From positions 85,493,566 to 85,557,565 of the forward strand of contig OZ024928.1 in the NCBI GenBank assembly GCA_964017235.1: a stretch of DNA of 64,000 nt, read 5' to 3'. The notes beneath the pieces are model-generated. The model was not told the origin of the DNA and searched no databases. It saw nothing but the letters and a program-made list of their open reading frames with translations. A program made the translations under genes and the position numbers. This stretch comes from Sabellastarte sp. h YS-2021 (lineage: Eukaryota > Annelida > Polychaeta > Sabellida > Sabellidae). Below are positions 55,030-64,000 of this stretch, one piece after another (within the stretch, counting starts at the first letter, position 1; each line of letters begins with the position of its first letter).

Positions 55030-55730
55030 ATGTGGCAACAGAAAAAATTCTAGCAAGTCAAAGGTCACACCGTGAGGTTACATACAATACATACCCCCTG
55101 GCCCCCTAAATACCCCTGCCAAATATCAACTTGCTGCACCTTACAGTTTCCTGAGATACAGCCCAGACACGAGTTTAAAAGTCAGAGTCACTGCAGTAAG
55201 GTCAAAGATCATATCAGGGTCTCACCCAAGACATAGCACACCTACATTCCTAAAAAATGCCTCTGCTAAATATAGACATCCTACACCTTACTGTTTCCAG
55301 GACATAATTTTATAAGTTTGAGTTATAAGATCACACCATGATGTTGCACATCTACACCCCCCCAACTAATGTCCCTACCAAGTGTCAACTTCCTACACCT
55401 TACAGTTTCCAAGATATAGCCCAGACAAGATTTTAAAGTTCAGGGTCACTATCACAAGGTCACAGGTCAAATCAAGATTACACAATGAGGTTGTATAACT
55501 ACACCCCAACAAATATCTTTGCCAATTATGAACTTACTACACCTTACATTTTCTGAGATACAGCCCTGACAGGATTTTAAAGTTGGGGGTCACTATGCCT
55601 AGGTCAAAAGTCGAAACAAGGTCACACTATGACATTGCACAGATACATCCTCAACCAGCATTCTCATCAAGTATGAACTTCCTATATCTACTGGTTTCTG
55701 AGATACAGCCCAGACAAGATTTTCTCTCTA
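55030..55730 (-). repeat. 146-bp-unit repeat in reverse orientation, about four units
   Basis: Reverse-complement units of the array that follows: 'cttcctacaccttacagttt', 'gagatacagcccagacaaga' and AGGTCA motifs ('aaggtcacaggtcaaatcaa'). Together with 55830-57480 it makes a large head-to-head arrangement around the head module at 55830-55900. Confidence 0.85.
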
Positions 55731-55829
55731 TACCAAATTTTCTGTGCAGGATTATTGGGTGAATAGCTTGCCTGGTATTGTTTTTGACATTATAGCTTTA
55801 TAGGTAACTGAATAATGGTTTTTACCCCA

Positions 55830-57485
55830 CAGCCCTTAAGGGCTGTCAGGGTGTTGTTTTCACCCATGGTGTCCGGGGTGGGCGGTGGGAAGAAGTTTGT
55901 CAGGCCTGTATCTCGGAAACTGTAAGGTGTAGGAAGTTGATACGTGGTAGGGACATTGGTTAGGGGGTGTAGGTATGCAGCGTCATGGTGTGACCTTGAT
56001 TTGACCTTTGACCTTGCCGTAGTGACCTTGAGTTTGAAAATCTTGTCCGGGCTATATCTTGGAAACCGTAAGGTGTAGGAAGTTGATACATGGTAGGGAC
56101 ATTGGCTAGGGGGTGTAGGTGTGCAACGTCATGCTGTGACCTTGATTTGACCTTTGACCTTTCCATAGTGACTTTGACCTATAAAATCTTGTCCGGGCTA
56201 TATCTCGGTAACTATAAGGTGTAGGAAGTTGATACTGGGTAGCGACATTGGTTAGGGAGTGTAGGTGTACGTCATGGTCTGACCCTGATTTGACCTTGCC
56301 GTAGTGACCTTCACCTATAAAATCTTGTCCGGGCTATATCTCGGACAGCGTAAGGTGTAGGAAGTTGATACTTGGTAGGGACATTGGTTAGGCGTTGTAG
56401 GTGTGCAACGTTATGATGTGACCTTGATTTGACCTTTGACCTTGCCATAGTGACCTTGACCTATAAAAACTTGTCCGGGCTATATCTCGGAAACCGTAAG
56501 GTGTAGCAAGTTGATACTTGGTAGTGACATTGGTTAGGGGGGTGTAGGTGTGCAACGTCATGGTCTGACCTTGATTTGACCTTTGACCTTACTATAGTGA
56601 CCTTGACCTATAAAATCTTGTCCAGGCTATATCTCCGCAACCATTAGGTGTAGGAAGTTGATACGGGTAGGGACATTTTTTAGGCGGTATAGGTGTGCAA
56701 CGTCATGGCGTGACCTTGATTTGACCTTTCACCTTGTCGTAGTGACCTTGAACTTTAAAATCTTGTCCGGGGTATATGTCGGAAACCGTAAGGTGTAGCA
56801 AGTTGATACTTGGTAGTGACATTGGTTAGGGGGGTGTAGGTGTGCAACGTCATGGTCTGACCTTGATTTGACCTTTGACCTTACTATAGTGACCTTGACC
56901 TATAAAATCTTGTCCAGGCTATATCTCCGCAACCATTAGGTGTAGGAAGTTGATACGGGTAGGGACATTTTTTAGGCGGTATAGGTGTGCAACGTCATGG
57001 CGTGACCTTGATTTGACCTTTCACCTTGTCGTAGTGACCTTGAACTTTAAAATCTTGTCCGGGGTATATGTCGGAAACCGTAAGGTGTAGGAAGTTGATA
57101 CTGGGTAGGGACATTGGCTAGGGTGTGTAGATGTAAAACGTCATGGTGTGACCTTGATTTGACCTTTGAACTTGCCATAGTGACCTTGACCTATAAAATC
57201 TTGTCCGGGCTATATCTCGGTAACTGTAAGGTGTAGGAAGTTGATACTTGGTAGGCACATTGGTTAGGGGTGTAGGTGTGCAACGTCATGGTCTGACCTT
57301 GATTTGACCTTTGACCTTACTGTAGTGACCTTGACCAATAAAATCTTGTCTGGGCTATATCTCGGAAACTGTAAGGTGTAGGAAGTTGATACATGGTAGG
57401 GACATTGGTTGGGGGGTGTAGATGTGCAACATCATGGTCTGACCAGGATTTGACCTTTTCGTAGTGACCTTGACCTTTAAAATCT
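55830..57485 (+). repeat. 146-bp tandem array with head module, about 11 units
   Basis: The head contains the 16-bp palindrome CAGCCCTTAAGGGCTG and 'gttttcacccatggtgtccg'. Units then recur at about 146 bp (aggaagttga near 55931, 56077, 56223, 56359, 56505, 56652, 56797, 56944, 57089, 57235, 57380). Each unit has TGACCTTGATTTGACCT followed by TTGACCTT, a dense set of AGGTCA half-sites. A two-unit block of about 292 bp is duplicated almost exactly (about 56490-56780 and 56782-57072). Confidence 0.93.
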
Positions 57486-57840
57486 AATTTAATGATGCAG
57501 ATTAAGCACTGTTAAAGTTATATTAGAATTCATTAAGAATTTTACTTTTACAACTTCCCATTGTAACAGATGGAATTTCATCAAGTGAGCCACAGATTTT
57601 GCTCCAACACCACACATAAGCATTCATTGAATGTATTACCACTTCTGTATTAAAAATATTTCCCTGGCTGTGGGGTATGGGCATCTCTGATGCTATTTTT
57701 AGTTTACTGAATTGTCTTGTTTTAATACTTAATCTTGTACATGTAATTTCTGTCTCTTAGATGTTATCTTCTCTACTTAAACATTATTTGGACACTGACA
57801 CTGCTCTGAAAGTATCCCACTTTAAAAGTGTCTGTATCTC

Positions 57841-58896
57841 CCTTATTATTGGTCCTAAAAATTTGGAATGTGAAGCCAACCTACAGGAAATCATGGGCTG
57901 GGAATCTTCTGATGTGGTCAGATTTGACCTTGGTCCCCTCCTTCAAGGTCAAACGAGGATAGCCAAACTTAAAAGTGCTTATAACTTGCGTATTATTGGT
58001 CCTAGAGGTTTGCAATGTGAAACCGATCTATAGGAAGTCATGGTCTAGGAATCATCTGATATGGTCATATCCTTCAAGGTCAAATGTGGATAGCCTAACT
58101 TAAAAGTGCTTATAACTCGCTTATTATTGGTCCTAGAGGTTTTGATTTGAAACCATTCTACAGGAAATCATGGGTTAGGAATCTTCTGATGTGTTCAGAT
58201 ATGACCTTGGGCCCCTCTTTCAAGGTCAGACAAGATTATGCAAACTTACAAGTGCCTATATCTCACTTATTTTTGGTCCTAAGGGTTTGGAATGTGAAAC
58301 CAATCTGTAGGAAATCATGGACTAGGAATCTTCTGATGTGGTCAGATTTGACCATGGGCCCCTTCTTCAAGGTCAAACGAGGATTGCATAACTTTAAAGT
58401 GCTTATAACTCACTTATTATTGCTCCTAGAGGTTTGGGATGTGAAACCAGCCAATTGGAAATCATGGATTAGGAATCTGCTGTTGTGGTCACAATTTACC
58501 CTTGGCCCCTCTTTCAAGGTCAAATGAGGGTAGCCAAAGTAAATATTGCTTACAACTTGCTTATTATTGCTCCAAGAGGTTTGGTATGTGAAACCAGTGA
58601 ATTAGAAAATAATTCAAATTATAGACTGGGAATTTTATGGTGTGGCCAGATTTGATCTTGGGACCCTCTTTCAAGGTCAAATGAGTGTAGCCAAACTTAA
58701 AGCTGCTTAGAACTCACTTATTATTGCTCCGAGATTTTTGGAAAGTGAAACCAACCTATAGGAGATAATGGGCGGGAATCTTCTGATGTGGTTAGATTTG
58801 GCATTGGACCCCTCCTTCAAGGTCAAATGATGGTTCACTGGCTTTGGTAAGTTGTTATCCGGTGAATACAGGTTGCATTGGTTCTCCGATGTGCTA
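57841..58896 (+). repeat. 147-bp tandem array, about seven units, with shared tail
   Basis: Units begin 'cttattattggtcctagagg' near 57842, 57989, 58120, 58266, 58413, 58560 and 58717, with 'ggaatcttctgatgtggtca' and the inverted pair TGACCTTGG...CTTCAAGGTCA. The array ends with 'tggttcactggctttggtaa' and 'ctacatcta', the same tail as 16890-16977. Open frames (57761-58033, 58147-58527) follow the repeat and are not genes. Confidence 0.92.
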
Positions 58897-60146
58897 CATC
58901 TAGTTGTTATTCTTGTAATGAGGTCATTAAATAAAAAGTGTCTTGTTAAGTGTAACAAACAAGATGTTTAAAGCTATTAGGAATTTTGATGAAAGCCAAA
59001 TAAATTCCAGTAATAAATCAATTCCAAACTCAAATAAGTTACATTTAATAATTATTCAATTCTGTGTGATACATTTTGCAGCCAAAGCAAACAAAAGAGT
59101 CTTGAAGTTTAAACTACTGTACAACTTTTGACAAAGCATTCATTGGGTGGACATTACACACGATAATGTCTATTCTTCTACCTAATTCTGGTACATTTCA
59201 TGTGGTGCAGCGACTGTCAGCAGTGTGTCCTATCTAGTTTAATATCATAAATTCAGTTTTGCAGGTAAAAATAAAACTTTTCATTTCCACCATTTGGAGC
59301 AGCAACTCCCTCAAAATTTGGTTCGCTGTCAATTCATCATTATTTATCAACAATTATCATGGCCATCTTTACTATAAACCTGAGATATGTTTTGGCCAGC
59401 TAGCTGATTTGACTCCTGGTTTCATATATCACCTTGTTGAAGTCATTTGTGCTTATTTTGTATTTATGATGACCATTATTTCTTGCTATGTATACTTTAT
59501 TTTCTAAGCAATTACAGCTTTTGTAATAGAATGCCTGTTTGTAATATATTTTCTGTCCAATCCTTCTTAATTTAAGATGTCTTGTTTGACTAAAAACATG
59601 CAGTTGTGTCACGAGAATGAATTTTTCTTTCCCAATGAAATTACTTTTATGAAAGGATTTAGTCATTATTTTTTCTTTTCTTCAAATAAAACATACTCCA
59701 TTAAAAAGGATTTTTGTCAGCAGACTTGGTAAGCTGACTAGATATCAGGGCCTGTAGTTAATTAGTGGTCTTTTTAACCTTTGCTAATTATCATGCATTG
59801 TCGGTTTGATTAAAATCTAGAATAGGAAAAAAATGTCACATGATATCAAAGGACAAGCTACTTTCAGAGGAAATAATGCAATTTTTGTTACAAACAGGGT
59901 GGGAGAAAAAGAGAAAATTTCATAATTTTGACCAGACAAGTCACATGTTAGTTGGATAGGGTTTTCTCAACGATTTAATTTACGTCAAGTGATCATACAA
60001 TACATTGTTCTTTTTATGTTGTCTGTTGTTTTTTCTATTGCAAAATATACAAAAATAAAATAAACTGACAGTTGTATTGATCCGCTACTGGTTTGAAGTG
60101 GTTTTAGTGAAAATTTTATACATGTTTTTTATTCTGTGTTATTTAG
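58897..60146. other. TALPID3 intron sequence, no feature seen
   Basis: AT-rich intronic DNA with overlapping short frames on both strands near 59259-59666 that lack domains. Nothing else is supported. Confidence 0.5.
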
Positions 60147-60219
60147 GTCTTCTCCAGAGAGGGTGAGAATCCGAAAGATGGTTGATCAGCATATCCACAG
60201 TATGAGTTCTGACATGGAG
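60147..60219 (+). CDS. KIAA0586: TALPID3 internal exon
   Basis: 73 bases between 'tgtgttatttag' and 'gtaagacat'. The first base completes the codon left open by the exon ending at 50931, giving Gly, then SSPERVRIRKMVDQHIHSMS, ending on a codon boundary. This matches the TALPID3 segment with the pattern 'IRIRKTVD.wI..is.EiQ', which directly follows the helix encoded by the previous exon in vertebrates. The intron separating the two is about 9.2 kb and holds the deleted DIRS and both tandem arrays. The next exon was not found before the window ends. Confidence 0.85.
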
Positions 60220-60956
60220 GTAAGACATCAAACTAACTCAGAAAGCTATTATCATCAGGGGGTACCTGTTAATCGAAATACTCTATTATTTAGCATGCCC
60301 TTTGGTAACACTGATAGCAAGTTTATATCAGATATTCTGAAGATTTTAAGTGGCATGAACACAGTTTGTCATATTTTGTGGTTAAAAGATTTAGGCTCAT
60401 GGGGTTATAGGGACTCAATGTGCATGAATGGCAACACTGATTTCCAGTATCCGCAGCCTTGGCAATTGGACCTTTCTATAGGGTGTTTGGCTTTGAAATT
60501 GTGATCGACAACTTTGGGCTGTTTCGCCAGCATTGGTTGAAAAGTTTTGAGTTATAAGGGTTATTTTGTGATTTTACTTTCATGTCAGTGATATACAGCA
60601 CCTCAGTAGCCAGTTCAGTTTGTTGGTTTGTCTTGTAAATAATATGTCTAAACACACCACAAGGGAAATTTAATAGAATTTTCATCCTGGATTGGTAACT
60701 TCTTGGTAAGCTAAGAATGGAGCAGGTTTGACATTCACAGGGGATATTTAGTTTCTAGTTAGTAAAACATACTAAATGGTTGCTTTAAGTTATACTATAT
60801 AAGATGTACCTTAATCAGCTACTATGTAGGTCTCTGTTGGGCTGTTTTAGGGAAATAGTTACCTACATTTCATAAATATTTCCTCAACAATTAGGTTTCT
60901 TTATTGGAGTTGAACCCTATTGACATGAAACACCAAGGGATCAAAAATACTTCCAT
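60220..60956. other. TALPID3 intron sequence, no feature seen
   Basis: Reading continues open for 95 codons past the exon donor, but the splice site and loss of similarity mark it as intron. No repeat was recognised. Confidence 0.5.
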
Positions 60957-61255
60957 TTTTATTGCGTTAATACATCTTACCTAGTGACAAATGCTTTTGC
61001 CCAGCATGATGCCAGTCTCATGAAATGTTAGAAAAACGTCCTGAGCTGGGCTCGGTCCTGGAACGGTAGTGTTCTGTTCACTAGCCAGGTGGCCATGTCA
61101 CCCCAAGCTGTCAAGATAGAGCAACATAGTTCATCTTTTTGTTTGGCACGGGAAGTTATAAATGCGAAGATTTTAAGAGAAACTTTTTTTATTTTTACTG
61201 TTTTATAAACTCTATATTTTGTGAAGTCTTTTGTGTTAGAAGTTGTTTTTACTGT

Positions 61256-62965
61256 CGTGGCATCACCAGGACAGTGGAGAGGCTCTTGTGGGCACATTAT
61301 GGCCGCATTTGATGCTCATGATAAGTGTGCTCAATGTAGAGACAAAGGGTTGTGGCAGGATCATTGTGTTTTCGAGTATACCATGTAAAATTTGTGATGG
61401 TTTCACTCAGTCTCAGAAGGATATGTTGTGTACACCGAAGTATCAAATTCGCAAAGACAGTAAAGCTGGTGTACTCATTGACATTAAGGACTTGACAGTC
61501 ATGGGTCCTTAGCCTTTGCGTCAGATTCTACTGCGCATCAGTCTGGTTATACATCCCGGTTCTTCTGATTTCTTTTCTGCTAAACAACTCAAAGAACTGG
61601 ATCATAAGGGGGATGAACGCTTTGCAAGATTTGAAGCTCTCTTGTCAAGAGGAAATATTTTCTCCACACCTAAAATCCCAGTATCTCCAGCCAAACAACA
61701 CCCTGTGTCTGACAAGTCCTTCATCAACCCCTCATTGTTCTTGGCCAACTGTCCGGTGATGCTCCCGATTGATTAGAAGGGTAACAAGAGGACAAACACA
61801 GACACCAACATAAGAAGGACAAGAAGGACAGGAAGAAAGACTACAAGAAGGAAGTTAAAGCTAAACATTCCCTATCTCCTGTCTCTTCAAGTATAACCAG
61901 CAAGTCTTCAAGTGACGAGGCATCTGCAGACACACAACCCCCAGCCAATTCAGCCAGTGCTGCTGGCACATCCCAGTCAACTGCAGGGCCTGAGTCATCA
62001 CCTGCTGCTGGTCAGTCTCCACGTCTTACCTGTTGACACAGCTTCCTGGACTGGCCTATGGCTGATGACCCCTTATTTTCAACAGGTCATCAGTCTGACT
62101 CTGATCCCAGTGATGAAAGAGAGGCATTCTCTACTGGGGATCAAGAACTTAATGAATAGATGTCGTACTGGGAAACCAGTCAGTTCATATCTTCATGGGA
62201 GGGATCCACATCCTTGAGTTTGACCTTGCCTATGGAAAGGACTGAGAGCATGCTAACAATTCATGGAAAGGGAAGATTCCCAAGCCCTCTGGGAAGGTTT
62301 CTGTTGCACTATTTCCAGATGACTGGTTGTGTCAAAAGCTAGAGAAACTTAATCTGGAAGTTGTTCAAGTCTACCCTTCCAGGTCACATGACTCTTGTGG
62401 GCTTAATGTTGACCAATTTGTCAGGACCCCAAAGTGGTATGACATGCACAGGCAATGCACTGACTCTTCTCACCAACCAGGTAGAACCATCTTTTCTTGG
62501 GGAAAGGAGAAGGCCAAATTGAATTATGAGTACTTGTGGATTGCAAAATCAGCTAGTTTGTCGTCATCCGAACCACCCTCCCAACCTATTAGTCAGGACA
62601 CTGAAGATGAGAGAGATGCACCAAAGAGGCTGGCTTTAGTAGATACACAGCTGAAGTTCATGACCCGAATTTTAGACAGTATTTCCATGCTTCAGAATAA
62701 ACTGGGGAAAGGAAAATTCACTAAGGCTTCAGACGCCCTCAAAGATTTTAAAGACTTTTGGCAGAGAATTTCAGTGCTCTCTCTCCAGCACTTAGCTGAC
62801 AGTTGGTTTGTCCAACTGGGGAACTTATTTTGCTACAACGGTATGCTTATCTAGAGCATGTGAAGATTAGTGTCAAAACAGATACCTAACACAAAACTCA
62901 GGACTACAAATTTGTTCTGAAGAGGATTATTTCTGGATGCCCTCCTAAGGCAAGCTGAGGAGGAA
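61256..62965 (+). pseudogene. Decayed DIRS gag-like ORF
   Basis: Starts at the position of the gag ATG, here GTG (ASPGQWRGSCGHIMAAFDAH, then CAQCRDKG). Similarity continues through CQKLEKLNLEVVQVYPSRSH, HVDQF-like LNVDQFVRTPKW, PSQPISQDT and LQHLADSWFVQLGNL near 62800. It is broken by stops, for example at 61386, 61512 and 61776, and by shifts. Not a functional gene. Confidence 0.85.
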
Positions 62966-63137
62966 ATCCATCAGTATTAAATTGCTACCAGTGCTCCAGG
63001 GCCTAGTCTTGGTGCCTCCCAGCTTTCCTCTAAGAAGTCTGACCACAGATACTGGCCATATGACAAGAAGGAGAAGTATTCCTCAAAGGCTCAGTTCTCC
63101 TTTAAGCAGACCTGGTCAAGCAAACAATATAAATGAT

Positions 63138-63200
63138 AATATTTATTTATTTACCCATTTATTTATTTATTTACCCACTTATTTACCCATTTATTTATTG
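63138..63200 (+). repeat. TTTA-type simple repeat
   Basis: Tandem 'atttatttattta' interspersed with 'cccatttattt'/'cccacttattt', inserted or expanded between gag-like and RT-like parts of the decayed DIRS. Confidence 0.9.
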
Positions 63201-63289
63201 TGCCAGTCAAACCATTCAAGTCATATGTTAGGCAATTACAATCAAGACCCGACAGTTCATGTGTCATTACTAAATGTTGTAACTCCTGT

Positions 63290-64000
63290 ACCTTTTGCTG
63301 TTATAAATGGACATTATCTCGAGACAGAAACCTTCAAGAAAGAGACCCCAGAGACTATAAGACGGTCTCTTCAGCAAGGCGAGTGGGTCACCTCCCTGGA
63401 TTGCAGCAATGTATATTTTCACATCCCAAGTCCAAGGTTGAGAAAATACATGTATCAGATGTTATTTAAAACAGTCAGACCTACCAGTTCACAGCCCTTC
63501 CTTTTGGGCTAGCAACAGTTCCTGTGGAGTTCACAAAGGTTGTAAAGGAAGTGAAACTCATGGCTCAGACCACTAATATAAGAATCCAGTACCTAGACGA
63601 GTGGTTCTCAGAGCGCCTTCTCAGGAAACTTGTTGACAATATACCCAGACACCCTTGGCCCAGTCCCAAGACCTAGTGAACTTGAAAAAATCGGAACTGA
63701 TTCTCCAGCAAGTGTTCAACTTTGTAGGTTATCATTTCAATCTCAGAAACCCATGCAAGAAAGATGGCAGGTCCTGATTCAGAAGATAAAGACCCTCATG
63801 GACCATCAAATCTGCTCAGTCAGGCAATTCATGTCCCTTCCCATTCAGGTCTTTTGGCAGCCACAGAAAACCAGGTCATATCATTTCATCTTCACATGAG
63901 GCCCATTCAGTGGTACCCAAAAAATCATTGGCATGTTCCAAAGTCCTTGGAGAAGATCATACCTTTACCCAGAACTCTCAATCCTCAGCTGTAGTGGTGG
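63290..64000 (+). pseudogene. Decayed DIRS reverse transcriptase
   Basis: TFKKETPETIRRSLQQGEWV and TSLDCSNVYFHIP align with the intact copy's motif A region, with Asn in place of the second Asp. Near 63588 the YLDD box reads YLDE, removing a catalytic Asp. Frames change several times, and the N-terminal RT part is missing. Later text (RQFMSLP..., HMRPIQWYPKNHW) matches the region between RT and RNase H. Continues beyond the window. Confidence 0.88.

Larger units (their letters stand above)
60957..64000 (+). mobile_element. Decayed DIRS element, truncated by the window edge
   Basis: The left end TTTTATTGCGTTAATACATC is shared with the other two DIRS elements, and an ITR-like region runs to about 61150 ('atctttttgtttggca'). 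Gag-like and RT-like sequence follows in the same order as in 32074-38290, with many stops and shifts. The right half lies outside the window. It is on the + strand, like the other two, and is probably still in the TALPID3 intron. Confidence 0.88.

Noticed and set aside
57761-58527. Two + strand frames of 90 and 126 codons
   Set aside because: They lie in the 147-bp tandem array and repeat the same peptide motif.
60219-60504. Extension of the frame beyond the TALPID3 exon at 60147
   Set aside because: A strong donor site (GAG/gtaaga) ends similarity at 60219; the rest is intron that happens to be open.

Overview
This is an AT-rich animal genome window, most likely from a mollusc or related lophotrochozoan; that assignment is an inference from the repeat types (DIRS retrotransposons, tRNA-derived SINEs, 146-bp units rich in TGACCT motifs, tails of AAAC repeats), not from a species match. 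Only two host genes can be supported. One is a complete, intronless IRF2BP-family transcriptional co-regulator at 11884-13632 (+). The other is a set of four spliced internal exons of the ciliary/centrosomal gene TALPID3 (KIAA0586), at 41333-41423, 43310-43369, 50717-50931 and 60147-60219 (+). Their splice phases fit together and the last two are recognisably TALPID3. No upstream or downstream TALPID3 exons were found, so the right third of the window is mostly TALPID3 introns.

Most of the rest is mobile or repetitive DNA. From left to right: a dispersed 146-bp-unit repeat (376-700); a 125-bp hairpin (5961-6085); a 1.75-kb element with 140-bp nested-palindrome terminal inverted repeats and a 4-bp target duplication (6141-7888); the IRF2BP gene; a nested cluster of repeats including a Tigger-like MITE (16607-16781) inside a larger element (16065-16977); a decayed LINE reverse transcriptase on the minus strand (17590-18945); and a 4.5-kb composite repeat with 169-bp and 133-bp tandem arrays (23411-27919).

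The most notable object is a full-length DIRS-type retrotransposon at about 32074-38290. It has a gag-like ORF, an RT/RNase H/Dam-like methyltransferase ORF and a tyrosine recombinase ORF. Its 173-bp inverted terminal repeats look identical, and its internal complementary region (37923-38020) matches both outer ends. All three ORFs are open, so it looks young and possibly competent. The recombinase ORF stays open through about 2.2 kb that also encodes RT/RNase H in another frame.

Inside the TALPID3 introns lie a second copy of the composite repeat (39682-41279, ending about 50 bp before an exon), a fold-back element (43460-44069), two further TIR elements (46931-47365, 47920-48412), and a second DIRS copy (51175-54368). 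That DIRS copy has a large internal deletion, and its recombinase is split by a 516-bp hAT-like MITE with a perfect 8-bp target duplication. Further on are two tandem arrays packed with nuclear-receptor-type half-sites (55030-58896), then a decayed third DIRS copy (60957 to the window end). All three DIRS copies lie on the + strand in different states of decay. I saw no RNA gene, CRISPR array, prokaryotic operon or clearly novel multi-gene system.
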